Shown piece after piece: positions 17,484-25,529 of a DNA stretch of 64,000 nt. The translations under genes and the position numbers were made by a program. Under the pieces are notes generated by a model. That model did not search any database. It saw only the letters and a program-made list of their open reading frames with translations, and was not told the origin of the DNA. How positions within the stretch are numbered: the first letter of the stretch is position 1; every line of letters begins with the position of its first letter. The stretch comes from Allobosea sp. WAO (lineage in GTDB: Bacteria > Pseudomonadota > Alphaproteobacteria > Rhizobiales > Beijerinckiaceae), in the NCBI RefSeq assembly GCF_001509835.1, contig NZ_JXTJ01000001.1, positions 109,140-173,139 of the forward strand. Direction: 5' to 3'.

Positions 17484-18482
17484 TCAGCGGGCCCGGGCGC
17501 AGGCCAGCCCGATCTCGCGGGCGCGCTCGGTCTGCTCCGAGGTGAGGGCATCGGCGAGCACGCGGCTCCAGAGCTCATCGCGCTTCAGCCCCTCCATCGA
17601 GCAGGAGCAGACGCGTTCGCAGGACTCTTTCGGCGTGCCTGTCGCGACGCAGCTGCGCTGGCAGGCGGCGAGGAAGGGCACGGCGTCGGCGTCCGGCAGC
17701 TTGGGGCCGGAGAGCTGCATGAAAAGCATGAGCGCACCGATGAAGAGCGGCTGGTGGACGAGATAGACGAACAGGCTGTGGCGACCGCCGAGCGCGACGA
17801 GGCGGGTCGGGGCCGATCTGGCGCGCCAGAGCGTCCAACCGCCATCGGGCGCCCTAGCCAGGGCGAGCTTGCCCAGCGCCATGCCGGCGAGGACGCAGGC
17901 GAACCAGGGGAAGAGCGGCACGAAATCGGCGGTGTAGGGCCAGGGGCCGAAGCCGAGCCAGGACAGCCATTCGGTTTCGAAGACCTCGCCGCCGAGGATG
18001 AAGGGCAGGGCGAACCAGACCGCAGCGATCAGTGCCAGAGCGAGGGCCGGCAGCCGCAGGAAGGGCAGCGCCAGTAGGCTCGCCAATGCGATGTGGTGCA
18101 GGATGCCGAAGAAGATGAAGTTCTGGGGGATCGCGAACCAGGTGCCGACCGTGACCAAGAGCGCGGCGCCGGCGACCATGGCGAAGCGCTTCGCATAGGC
18201 CTGCCGGTTCAGGCCGTTTCGCGTCGCCAGGATCAGGCTGAAGCCGACGATCGTCAGGAAGGAGCCGGCGATCAGCCGGGCGAAGAGCCGCCAGCCGGGA
18301 TCGGAGACGACATCGACGCGGATCAGGCGGAAGAAAGAGAGGTCGTAGGCGAAATGGTAGACGAACATGGCGAGCAGGGCGATGCCGCGCGCCAGGTCGA
18401 GCAGTTCGATGCGGCCTCGGGCCGGGGTGGAGGTCTTTGCCGGGGTGGGGATCTTGGCCGAGGCCGTGGCTTGCTCGCTCAT
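17484..18482 (-). CDS. HGSNAT-like / DUF1624 membrane acyltransferase
   Basis: Polytopic membrane protein with the DUF1624 / heparan-alpha-glucosaminide N-acetyltransferase signature: IELLDLARGIALLAMFVYHFAYDLSFF at the first TM, FSLILATRNGLN, GILHHIALASLLALP and the late GRHSLFVYLVHQP. About eight TM helices. The ATG at 18482 (MSEQATAS) is chosen; the open frame continues upstream without homology. The C-terminal 75 residues are unusual for the domain: a soluble Cys-rich tail (ACQRSCVATG...ESCERVCSCSMEG) with six Cys. Acyl donor and acceptor unknown. Confidence 0.83.
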   Translation of the reverse strand: MSEQATASAKIPTPAKTSTPARGRIELLDLARGIALLAMFVYHFAYDLSFFRLIRVDVVSDPGWRLFARLIAGSFLTIVGFSLILATRNGLNRQAYAKRFAMVAGAALLVTVGTWFAIPQNFIFFGILHHIALASLLALPFLRLPALALALIAAVWFALPFILGGEVFETEWLSWLGFGPWPYTADFVPLFPWFACVLAGMALGKLALARAPDGGWTLWRARSAPTRLVALGGRHSLFVYLVHQPLFIGALMLFMQLSGPKLPDADAVPFLAACQRSCVATGTPKESCERVCSCSMEGLKRDELWSRVLADALTSEQTERAREIGLACARAR

Positions 18483-18560
18483 GGGGTGAACTCTTAGGCG
18501 GAGAGCCGGGGCTGGGGAAGGGGCGTGCGCCGCGCCTTGCGGCCGTGGGCAGTTCCCAGC

Positions 18561-18669
18561 CCTCATCCTGAGGAGCCGCGTCCGCGGCGTCTCGAAGGAT
18601 GGTCCAGGAGGCTCGGGAGCCATCTGAAGCGTCCTTCGAGACGGCCCTTCGGGCCTCCTCAGGACGAGG
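18561..18669. repeat. Dispersed inverted repeat (CCTCATCCTGAGGAG type)
   Basis: Outer arms CCTCATCCTGAGGAG and CTCCTCAGGACGAGGG enclose inner arms GTCTCGAAGGATG and CGTCCTTCGAGAC. This is the widespread alphaproteobacterial palindromic repeat pattern (recollection), distinct in sequence from the GTCATTCCGG family. It lies between the divergent HGSNAT-like and alpha/beta hydrolase genes. Confidence 0.75.
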
Positions 18670-18816
18670 GCCAGAGAGTTGAGCCAGATACCGAGGACGA
18701 CGGCCTGCGCGCGGCAGGGACGCCGCTGCATGCTGCCATGCCGGCGGGTGCGGCTACCAAAACCCGCCCCGGCATGGCACAGCAGGGGACAGTTTTCGAA
18801 AGAACGGCGCGACGAC

Positions 18817-19587
18817 ATGCAGCGATTTGATTCCGACGGCGTCAGCCTGGCCTATCTCGACCTCGCACCGACCATCGAGGGCGGTTCCGGCGATCCGATC
18901 GTGCTCGTCCACGGCTTCGCCTCGAGCCATATGGTCAACTGGGTGAATACGCAGTGGAGCAAGACGCTGACCCATGCCGGCCACCGGGTGGTGCTGCTCG
19001 ACAATCGCGGCCACGGCCAGAGCCAGAAGCTCTACGACCCCGAGGCCTACAACTCGAACATCATGGCCGAGGATGTCCGTCGGCTGATGGACCATCTCGG
19101 CATCGAGCGCGCCGATGTGATGGGCTATTCGATGGGCGCCCGCATCTCGGCGCATCTGGCGCTGGCGCATCCGGAGCGGGTTCGCGCGCTGCTGCTCGGC
19201 GGGCTCGGCATCCATCTCGTCGAGGGCGTCGGCCTGCCGCTCGGTATCGCCGATGCGATGGAGGCGCCCTCGCTAGCCGACCTGACCGATCCGATGCAGC
19301 GCATGTTCCGCGCCTTCGCCGAGAACACCGGCAGCGACCTACGCGCGCTCGCCGCCTGCATCCGCGGCACCCGCCAGACGCTCACAGCCGAGCAGGTCGG
19401 CAAGATCGCGGTGCCGACCCTGGTCAGCGTCGGTACCAAGGACGATGTCTCCGGTTCCGGACCGGAACTGGCGGCGCTGATCCCGGGCGCAGAGAGCTTC
19501 GACATCGTCGGCCGCGACCATAATCTGGCGGTCGGCGACAAGACCCACAAGCAGGCGGTGCTGGAGTTCCTGTCGCGCCGGGCGTGA
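18817..19587 (+). CDS. Alpha/beta hydrolase
   Basis: 256-aa hydrolase with the canonical fold: oxyanion segment IVLVHGFASSH, VVLLDNRGHGQSQK, nucleophile elbow GYSMGAR, acid in TLVSVGTKDDVSG, and catalytic His in VGRDHNLAVGD. The longer frame from 18679 covers the upstream repeat, so I use ATG 18817. Substrate unknown. It precedes cysE by about 190 bp on the same strand. Confidence 0.9.
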   Translation: MQRFDSDGVSLAYLDLAPTIEGGSGDPIVLVHGFASSHMVNWVNTQWSKTLTHAGHRVVLLDNRGHGQSQKLYDPEAYNSNIMAEDVRRLMDHLGIERADVMGYSMGARISAHLALAHPERVRALLLGGLGIHLVEGVGLPLGIADAMEAPSLADLTDPMQRMFRAFAENTGSDLRALAACIRGTRQTLTAEQVGKIAVPTLVSVGTKDDVSGSGPELAALIPGAESFDIVGRDHNLAVGDKTHKQAVLEFLSRRA

Positions 19588-19597
19588 CCCATGGTCC

Positions 19598-19635
19598 GGA
19601 GAATAACGTTCTCCTGTAGGAGAATATTATTCTCC
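19598..19635. promoter_or_regulatory. Two tandem 17-bp palindromes, likely operator
   Basis: Palindrome 1 (19598-19614) is GGAGAATAACGTTCTCC; palindrome 2 (19619-19635) is GGAGAATATTATTCTCC and is perfect over 8+1+8 bp. They are separated by TGTA, giving 21 bp centre-to-centre, two helical turns. They sit 10 bp after the hydrolase stop and about 145 bp before the cysE start. Arms and AT-rich centres look like a protein-binding site rather than a terminator, since no T-run follows. Confidence 0.6.
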
Positions 19636-19778
19636 GTCAATGACTTGCATGCGGCGGTTCGCATTTCGACTCTTGTCCTTCACGGCTTGATTCAGCTAGA
19701 AGGCAGGCCCATCTCCTTCTGCGCGACGCCGTCGTGCCGGAATAATTGCTCGCCGAGCGCACCGTAGCGGAGAACGCC

Positions 19779-20627
19779 ATGCCATCGGGACGCCCGAACA
19801 TCGAAGCCCGTGATCCCGCTACCGGGCTCGATCGGGTCGATCCCGTCTGGTCGCGGCTGCGTCGCGAGGCCGAGCAGGCGGTCGCCGCCGAGCCGGCGAT
19901 GACCAGCTTCATCCTCTCGACCGTGCTGAACCAGCGCAGCTTCGAGGAGGCGGTCTCGCATCGCGTCTCGGCACGTCTCGCCCATGCGGCGGTTCCCGCC
20001 GAACTGATCGACCAGGCCTTCGAAGAGGCGCTCGCCGCCGATCCCGAGATCAGCCACGGCATCCGCGCCGATGTCGTCGCCGTGCTCGACCGCGACCCCG
20101 CCTGCTACCGGCTGCTCGAGCCGGTGCTCTACTTCAAGGGCTTCCACGCGCTCCAGGCCCACCGCCTGGCGCATTGGCTGCTGAACCAGGGGCGGCGCGA
20201 TTTCGCGCTCTATCTGCAAAGCCGCTCCTCCGAAGTCTTCCAGACCGACATCAACCCGGCCGCGAAGATCGGCAAGGGCGTCTTCCTCGACCACGCCACC
20301 GGCCTCGTCGTCGGCGAGACCACGGTGATCGAGGACAATGTCTCGATGCTGCAAGACGTCACGCTCGGCGGCACCGGCAAGCAGGGCGGCGACCGCCATC
20401 CGAAGATCCGCAAGGGCGTACTGATCGGCGCCGGCGCCAAGATCCTCGGCAACATCGAGGTGGGGCAATGCGCCCGCGTCGCGGCCGGCTCGGTCGTGCT
20501 GGCGGCGGTGCCGCGCAACACCACGGTCGCGGGCGTTCCGGCCAAGGTGGTCGGCGAGGCCGGCTGCGCCGAGCCCGCCCGCTCGATGGACCAGATCCTG
20601 ACCAGTGATTGCGGCGGCGGGATCTAG
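19779..20627 (+). CDS. cysE: Serine O-acetyltransferase
   Basis: Makes O-acetylserine from serine and acetyl-CoA, the first committed step of cysteine synthesis. N-terminal helical domain (DPVWSRLRREAEQAVAAEPAM), then the left-handed beta-helix hexapeptides with the catalytic DINPAAKIGKGVFLDHATGLVVGETTVIEDN and VTLGGTGKQGGDRHPKIRKGVLIGAGAKILGN. ATG 19779 with GGAG 6 nt upstream is preferred over TTG 19746. 282 aa. Two tandem palindromes upstream suggest regulation. Confidence 0.96.
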   Translation: MPSGRPNIEARDPATGLDRVDPVWSRLRREAEQAVAAEPAMTSFILSTVLNQRSFEEAVSHRVSARLAHAAVPAELIDQAFEEALAADPEISHGIRADVVAVLDRDPACYRLLEPVLYFKGFHALQAHRLAHWLLNQGRRDFALYLQSRSSEVFQTDINPAAKIGKGVFLDHATGLVVGETTVIEDNVSMLQDVTLGGTGKQGGDRHPKIRKGVLIGAGAKILGNIEVGQCARVAAGSVVLAAVPRNTTVAGVPAKVVGEAGCAEPARSMDQILTSDCGGGI

Positions 20628-20635
20628 ATCTCCCA

Positions 20636-20745
20636 GAGCCCGTTCCGATCAGCTTGCGCCGCAAGCCGATCGGCAAAACGGCCCCATCTTAAAGTAAGAG
20701 GCGCATTCGCCGATCAGATTGATCCAATCTGATCGAAACCGGCTC
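20636..20745. repeat. 110-bp compound inverted repeat downstream of cysE
   Basis: Outer arms 20636-20651 (GAGCCCGTTCCGATCA) and 20730-20745 match as inverted repeats at 14 of 16 positions. Inside are two local hairpins: CTTGC-GCC-GCAAG-like at about 20653-20665, and a perfect CGATCAGATT / AATCTGATCG (20711-20735, 5-nt loop). It begins 8 bp after the cysE stop and could act as its 3' end. Confidence 0.65.
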
Positions 20746-20895
20746 TAGCGTTCTTTCGGATGCACGCCGGCGATCCGTCTCATCGTTTACGCATCGTGAA
20801 GAGCGGAGTCCGCTTTTCGGCCCGATGTTTTCGAGGGCGTCGCCGGGCCTTTCGTGGCGTGTGCTTCTCGCCCTCGACGGCGGGGCTCGCGCAGG

Positions 20896-21033
20896 TCAGG
20901 AACTGGAGAGCGCGCGTTTGCCGAGCCACAGCCCTGCAAAGGCGAAGACACCGATTGCCGCCCCCGCTTCGGCCGTGCCGAACGCGACATAGCTTGCAGA
21001 AGCAACTGCAACACTGAAAAGCCCGATTGCCAT
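20896..21033 (-). CDS. 45-aa small membrane protein
   Basis: Short frame reading MAIGLFSVAVASASYVAFGT, then an Ala/Gly-rich second hydrophobic run ending LWLGKRALSSS. GGGGGAGA precedes the ATG by 5-6 nt on the minus strand, a strong ribosome-binding site. Two hydrophobic stretches around a short AEAG turn suggest one long or two short membrane helices with a basic C-terminus. No homologue recognised. Evidence is the RBS, the membrane-protein character and the lack of any competing gene at 20746-21396. Confidence 0.6.
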   Translation of the reverse strand: MAIGLFSVAVASASYVAFGTAEAGAAIGVFAFAGLWLGKRALSSS

Positions 21034-21396
21034 ATCCGTCTCCCCCGAGACGAGGCTAACGGCGCGCGCAGGCCGAAATCACCCCCCATTTGGGGGAAAA
21101 CGGGCATAAATTCCAGCTCCGGCACAGAGAAGATACCGGCTCGAACGCGAGGCATCGAACCGGGCCGGGCTATCGCCCGACCTCTGGGCGCATTGACCGG
21201 GCGTGAAAACGAAGCGGGCCGGCCCCCGGGGAAGGGGCCGGCCCTAGACGTCGCCCGGTCGGGGACGGGTGGGTGGGGACGTGACCGGGCCGCGCCATCT
21301 TTCCGGCAGCTACTTGCGCATTGCGCAAGGCGATCGCTGCCGTTCTTCTCAGCCGCGCCGGACCGTGGTCCCCGTCCAGCGTCGGCCTGGTTCAGT
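21034..21396. other. Gene-free stretch with one strong hairpin
   Basis: No convincing gene on either strand; long frames crossing it are high-GC read-through. It contains CCCCCCATTTGGGGG near 21082 and the GC-rich hairpin listed separately at 21216-21244. Confidence 0.6.
21216..21244 (-). terminator. Probable terminator of the BTLCP gene
   Basis: GGGCCGGCCCC (21216-21226) and GGGGCCGGCCC (21234-21244) form a perfect 11-bp stem with a 7-nt loop. Read on the minus strand it is followed by GCTTCGTTTTC, a modest T-rich tail, and lies downstream of the BTLCP gene stop. Confidence 0.45.
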
Positions 21397-22029
21397 TCAG
21401 CGCAGCGAGGCCACGGTCGGCGTCGACAGGCCACCAAGCGAGGTCCAGCCGACACGGGCCTGGGACTCGCGCTTCACATAGGTGTAGCCAGTCTGGCTCC
21501 AGGGCAGGATCGCGTTGCGCTTGTTGTCGAGGATCAGGTCGCCGCGGTCGGTGCGGATCATCAGCACGGCGTGGCCGGCATTGTCCTCGTCGATCACCAC
21601 GGTGACGCGCATGGCCCGGCGCGGCACGCCGGCCTCGGCGAGGCGCTTGCGCTTCAGGAGCACATAGTCCTCGCAGTCACCCTTGCCGTCGGTCGGGATG
21701 TCCCAGCGGTCGACGACGCCCCAGTGATCCTGGTCGGTGACCGCCTCGATCTCGCGATTGGCCTTGAGATTGGTCGCGACGATCGTCTTCCAGAGCTTCG
21801 GCGTCAGCTCGACCGTATCGTCTTCCTGGGTGTTCACGGCGCATTCCGCCGGGGTGCGCTTGCAGAAATCCGTCCAGGCGTAAGGCGCCCTGGCATCGCC
21901 ATTGGCGATGATCGGCGCGCTGGCAACCGGCAGCCCGGCGCTCTGCGACTGGGCCTGCGCCGCAGTGGCGGCCAATCCGATGGCAGCGGCGATCAGGCAG
22001 CTGCGATATCCCCGAACCTTCGAAAGCAT
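21397..22029 (-). CDS. Exported transglutaminase-like cysteine peptidase (BTLCP)
   Basis: Bacterial transglutaminase-like cysteine proteinase, a periplasmic family related to LapG, which cleaves adhesins, although many alphaproteobacterial members have no known target. Signal peptide SCLIAAAIGLAATAAQAQ. The catalytic triad is visible: Cys in DGKGDCEDYVLLKR, His in EDNAGHAVLMI, Asp in GDLILDNKRNAILPW. ATG 22029 has AAAGGGGA upstream; 210 aa. The double-PilZ gene lies 390 bp upstream on the same strand, which is suggestive because LapG-type proteases are controlled by c-di-GMP, but no LapD is visible. Confidence 0.88.
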   Translation of the reverse strand: MLSKVRGYRSCLIAAAIGLAATAAQAQSQSAGLPVASAPIIANGDARAPYAWTDFCKRTPAECAVNTQEDDTVELTPKLWKTIVATNLKANREIEAVTDQDHWGVVDRWDIPTDGKGDCEDYVLLKRKRLAEAGVPRRAMRVTVVIDEDNAGHAVLMIRTDRGDLILDNKRNAILPWSQTGYTYVKRESQARVGWTSLGGLSTPTVASLR

Positions 22030-22417
22030 GTCGTCCCCTTTCCTGTCCCGGGGATGACTTTGACTTGCGGCCATCGAGATCGCTTGAAGTGAAAGCGAGC
22101 AATTTTATCTAAATCGGCTTTTCTTCTGTCGGCGGATTTCAGTACAAACCAAGTATAAAACTCATTGTAATAATTTTGAGCGCTCGCGCAAGGATTTGTT
22201 AACCAGCCGCGGGAGGTCGGTGGCGCAAGGCCGGCACGGCAGAGGCGATCGAGATCTCAGCGGGAGAGGCGAGGCGGTTAGCCGTCAACCTCCAAGGCGC
22301 GGCCCGGCGAGGACGCGCGGCTGGGCAGCAAAGCGCCCTATCGGGCGCGGCTTGGCGATCCGATGTTCTGACGATGGAGCTATCTGGAGCGATGCGGCCA
22401 TGCGGGCCGCGGCCGGG
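22030..22417. other. Intergenic region, AT-rich core
   Basis: No gene seen. The core 22090-22200 is distinctly AT-rich compared with the window and holds the candidate promoter given separately; the rest is featureless GC-rich sequence after the PilZ stop. Confidence 0.6.
22164..22191 (-). promoter_or_regulatory. Candidate sigma-70 promoter for the BTLCP gene
   Basis: On the minus strand TTGCGC, 16 nt, TACAAT, in an AT-rich pocket about 135 bp upstream of the ATG at 22029. TACAAT matches the -10 consensus at 5 of 6 positions; the -35 is weaker. Confidence 0.4.
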
Positions 22418-23032
22418 TCAGAGCTCGAGATTCTCGTCGAGCAGGTCGGCCGAGAGCGGCATGCGGAACTCGGCGGCGTAGCCGCCGTCGAAGCGCCGGA
22501 CGATCTTGGCGGCCGTGCTGCCGAGGCGCACGGGCGCACCCATGATGAACTGGTGGTCGGAGGCGAAGGCGGCGCCGGAGAGCGAGAAGTCGATCAGGCG
22601 CACGGAATGCTCGGTGCCGTCCTCCAGCGTCACGACGCAGCGCGGATTGCGCGGCACGACGCGTTCATGGCGGCGATCCTCGGGCAGGCCGAGCTCGTCG
22701 CGGTTGGCGAGCCAGGTCAGCTGTGCCGTGAACTTCTCGCGCTTGCGGCTCGTCGCGGTGATCGTCATGGCGAAGCCGTCGGGCGTGTTGCGGACAGCGT
22801 GGCCCTCGATGCGGCCGAGATGCTCGAGGTAGATGATGACGCGGTCGCCGGTGGCCGGCTTGGCCGGAGCGGTGACGTGCAGGCCGCCAGGGGAGATGTC
22901 CGTCGTCTGGCAGGGATATTCCATGCGGTTCGGCAGCATGTAGCGGCCGAGCAGCACGACCTTCATGCGCTGATGACGCCTGCGTTCGACAGGCGCGGCC
23001 GCTCTCCTCTGATTGTTCAGCGCGGTCAGCAT
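22418..23032 (-). CDS. Tandem PilZ-domain protein
   Basis: 204-aa protein composed of two PilZ domains. Domain 1: RRRHQR ... TTDISPGGLHV (residues about 17-50); domain 2: DRRHERVVPRNPRC ... LIDFSLSGAAF (about 120-155). Both keep the c-di-GMP signature RxxxR...D/NxSxxG. The N-terminal PilZ is longer and contains VIIYLEHLGRIEGHAVRN. No output domain or membrane segment, so it is probably a cytosolic c-di-GMP receptor or adaptor. Upstream of and co-directional with the BTLCP gene. Confidence 0.87.
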   Translation of the reverse strand: MLTALNNQRRAAAPVERRRHQRMKVVLLGRYMLPNRMEYPCQTTDISPGGLHVTAPAKPATGDRVIIYLEHLGRIEGHAVRNTPDGFAMTITATSRKREKFTAQLTWLANRDELGLPEDRRHERVVPRNPRCVVTLEDGTEHSVRLIDFSLSGAAFASDHQFIMGAPVRLGSTAAKIVRRFDGGYAAEFRMPLSADLLDENLEL

Positions 23033-23097
23033 GACGGATTCCGGTTCTTAACCGGAGTTACCCTAGAGGCCCGCTGGTTAAGAGTTGGTTAGCCTTT

Positions 23098-23670
23098 TCA
23101 GACACGGCCGCCGGGCAGCAGCATCAATTTCGGCCGCTGGCCGGCAACGGGCGCCTCGACATGGCGGGGCGACGGGGTTCCCGGCCAGATCATCCTGAGC
23201 GAAATCATCCGCATCGAATCCAGCGTGTCGAGGCCGAGCCATTCCGGGGTGACGGCCGGGGAGAGGGCGCCGAGCACGCGGGCATGGGTGCGGCCGCGAT
23301 AGCGCAGCGGCAGCAGCAGCAGTTCGAGGTGCACGCTCGCGCCGCCGCTGGTCTCGGCCGAGAGGCCGGCGACCGCACCTGCGGTCTCGTCCATCACGGT
23401 CTGGACCAGACGGCGCATCTCGCCCTGGGTCTCGACATCCGGCCAGAGCGCGGCGAAGGCCCGTCCACGCTGCTCGCGCCCGAACAGGGCACAGAGCCTG
23501 GTGCCGGCGAGCCGGAAGACCGGGCCGATCGGCTCGTTCTCCAGAACGAAGGTGTCGGCCAGCGCGTGGCGCAGGGCGCCGGGCTCGATCTCGCCGCGCT
23601 CCGGGGCGTTGCGCTCGCCGCGCAGCTCGTCCCAATAGTTAAAAACCAGGCGGGTGCTCGGGTTCTTCAT
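23098..23670 (-). CDS. PAS_5 domain protein
   Basis: 190-aa protein of the PAS_5 (former DUF1457) family, common in Hyphomicrobiales. Signature stretches: VFNYWDELRGERNAPERGEIEPGAL near the start, VFRLAGTRLCALFGREQRGR, FAALWPDV, and LELLLLPLRYRGRTHARVLGAL. No output domain. Such proteins are thought to be sensory or adaptor PAS units; ligand unknown. It precedes the PilZ gene by 65 bp on the same strand, so the two may be co-transcribed and both signal-related. Confidence 0.85.
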   Translation of the reverse strand: MKNPSTRLVFNYWDELRGERNAPERGEIEPGALRHALADTFVLENEPIGPVFRLAGTRLCALFGREQRGRAFAALWPDVETQGEMRRLVQTVMDETAGAVAGLSAETSGGASVHLELLLLPLRYRGRTHARVLGALSPAVTPEWLGLDTLDSMRMISLRMIWPGTPSPRHVEAPVAGQRPKLMLLPGGRV

Positions 23671-24060
23671 AGCATTGTCCAGTCGGGTCCTGCGTCCTCC
23701 GATTTGTGCGGGTTACGTCCCAAATCGGGGCGCATCCGTACGAATCAGAGACGTTTGAGTCCTTGGCTGAGCGAGGGACGCAGAGTGCGTGCCGTCTGGC
23801 CATCGTAGCGTGGCGAGAACGTCGGGTGGGGGTCTGTTAGGGTTAATAAAGCGTTAGGATTGTGGATAACCGCGTAAAATGCGATCTATATCGCATGCGG
23901 AATTCGCCGTCGCGCGCTGCGTGTCGGCATCCGGCTGACGGGGTGGCGTGGGGACGCGACCGGCCAGGGGGCAGGAAAGGGGAGGGCTCGCGCTCTCCCC
24001 TTTTCCTTTGGCTGCCTTTCCGATTGCCTGGAGCCCGCGCTTGAGCCAGTGAAGGGTCCG
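23671..24060. other. Divergent regulatory region with DnaA box, palindrome and hairpin
   Basis: 390 bp between the divergent PAS_5 and rhomboid genes, no gene. Contains a perfect DnaA-box sequence TGTGGATAA (23861-23869), the palindrome ATGCGATCTATATCGCAT (23879-23896) and a terminator-like hairpin (listed next). Confidence 0.55.
23976..24003 (+). terminator. Terminator-like hairpin in the rhomboid leader
   Basis: AAAGGGGAG (23976-23984) pairs with CTCCCCTTT (23995-24003), 10-nt loop, followed by TCCTTTG. It lies 57 bp upstream of the rhomboid ATG and downstream of any promoter in this divergent region, so it could act as an attenuator. Confidence 0.4.
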
Positions 24061-24882
24061 ATGTCCGTGAACCCAGACGACCGTCTCCGCCCTCCGCCGA
24101 GCGAGCCCATCCTCAACCTGCCGGCCGCCGTGGTCTGGCTGATCGCGGCGCTCGTGCTGGTGCAGGGCGCCCGCGAGCTGCTCAGCGCCTATGACGACTT
24201 CGTCGTGATGTCCTGGCTCGCCTTCGTGCCGGCGCGGCTGACATTGTGGCTCTCGCCGGAGCGTCTCGAGGAACTCGCCCAGTCGCTCGGCACCGCCGGC
24301 AGCGTCGAGTTCGGCCAGCGCCTGCAGCTGGTGCGGCTGCTGCTCGCCGATGGCGGCGCGCATCTGTGGACGCTGCTGACCTACGGGCTGCTTCACGGCT
24401 CCTGGCTGCACCTGATCTCGAACGTCGTCTGGCTCGCCGCCTTCGGCAGCCCGGTGGCGCGCCGGCTCGGCACCGGCCGCTTCCTCAACCTGATCGCGCT
24501 TTCGACTATCGCCGGCGCGCTGCTGCACTGGTGGTCGCGCGAGCTCGACGTGCTGCCGTTGGTCGGCATCTCGGCCGGCGTCTCGGGTGCGACGGCGGCG
24601 GCGATCCGCTTCGTCTTCTCGCCCGGCGTGCATTTCGGCGGGCTCGGCCATGACGAGGCGGTGCGGGCGATCCCGGCCGAGCCGCTCGGCAGCCTGTGGC
24701 GCAATTCGCGGGCGCTGCTGTTCATCGTGATCTGGTTCGTCACCAACATCCTGTTCGGGGCAGGGCTGGTGCCGATCCTCGGCGAAGAGACGAGCATCGC
24801 CTGGGAAGCGCATATCGGCGGCTTCGTCGCCGGATTGCTGCTCTTCCCCTTGCTCGACCGCGGGCCGGTCCGCCGGCGCTGA
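24061..24882 (+). CDS. Rhomboid family intramembrane protease
   Basis: Multi-pass protein of the rhomboid family. TM2 motif HGSWLHLISNVVWL carries HxxxN; the serine loop is GISAGVSGA (Ser171) and the late His is in WEAHIGGFVAGLLLF (His251). The usual GxSG is GxSA here at the position of the catalytic Ser, with GVSG four residues later, so active-site assignment is slightly uncertain. About six TM helices plus a long insert between TM1 and TM2 (residues 50-100). ATG 24061 with AAGGG just upstream; 273 aa. Substrates unknown. Confidence 0.87.
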   Translation: MSVNPDDRLRPPPSEPILNLPAAVVWLIAALVLVQGARELLSAYDDFVVMSWLAFVPARLTLWLSPERLEELAQSLGTAGSVEFGQRLQLVRLLLADGGAHLWTLLTYGLLHGSWLHLISNVVWLAAFGSPVARRLGTGRFLNLIALSTIAGALLHWWSRELDVLPLVGISAGVSGATAAAIRFVFSPGVHFGGLGHDEAVRAIPAEPLGSLWRNSRALLFIVIWFVTNILFGAGLVPILGEETSIAWEAHIGGFVAGLLLFPLLDRGPVRRR

Positions 24883-25063
24883 GGCCCGCTCGCCTTCCGG
24901 CGCGCAGGACCGCCTTGCCGTCGCCGCAGAGTTCGCCCACATTCGAACAGGTCCAGCGTAACGCCGGATCGCGGATGGGGGCGACCTGTCGGCTGGCGGC
25001 GTTGCAGTGGTTCCAGTGGCCTGTGCGCGCCCTTTGCGGCGCCTATCGTCGGAGGAATACTCG

Positions 25064-25495
25064 ATGAACGTCGCTCACATCCTCGGAAACAAGGGTCACG
25101 AAGTCGTCTCGCTCCAGCCTCACCGCACGCTGGGTGAAGCTGCCGGAACGCTTGCCGAAAAGCGCATCGGCGCCGTGGTGGTGACCGGGGCCGACGGCAG
25201 CCTGCTCGGCATCCTCTCCGAGCGCGACATCATCCGGGCGATCGGTGCCAGCGGCGCCGAGGCGCTGGCGAGCCCGGTCTCGCGCGCCATGACCGCCAAG
25301 GTGGTGACCTGCCGGCGCGAGACCAGCATCGACGAGCTGATGGAGATCATGACGTCGGGCCGCTTCCGGCATGTGCCGGTGATGGAAGACGGCCGCGTCG
25401 CCGGGATCGTCTCGATCGGCGACATCGTCAAGCATCGCGTCGCCGAGATCGAGGCCGAGAGCAAGGCGATGCGCGACTATATCGCGATGGCCTGA
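25064..25495 (+). CDS. CBS-domain pair protein
   Basis: 143-aa protein consisting of a Bateman module: domain 1 KGHEVVSLQPHRTLGEAAGTLAEKRIGAVVVTGADG...LSERDIIRAI, domain 2 MTAKVVTCRRETSIDELMEIMTSGRFRHVPVMEDGRVAGIVSIGDIVKHRV. These small stand-alone CBS proteins bind adenosyl ligands (AMP, ATP, NADH) and regulate unknown partners. GGAGGAA upstream of ATG 25064 decides the start. 35 bp from the convergent patatin gene. Confidence 0.92.
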   Translation: MNVAHILGNKGHEVVSLQPHRTLGEAAGTLAEKRIGAVVVTGADGSLLGILSERDIIRAIGASGAEALASPVSRAMTAKVVTCRRETSIDELMEIMTSGRFRHVPVMEDGRVAGIVSIGDIVKHRVAEIEAESKAMRDYIAMA

Positions 25496-25529
25496 AGGCC
25501 CGGGCTGCCGCTAACGCGACGCGCCCGCC

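Noticed and set aside
21082..21096. CCCCCC...GGGGG short palindrome upstream of the small membrane ORF
   Set aside because: Too short and GC-biased to be meaningful in this genome.
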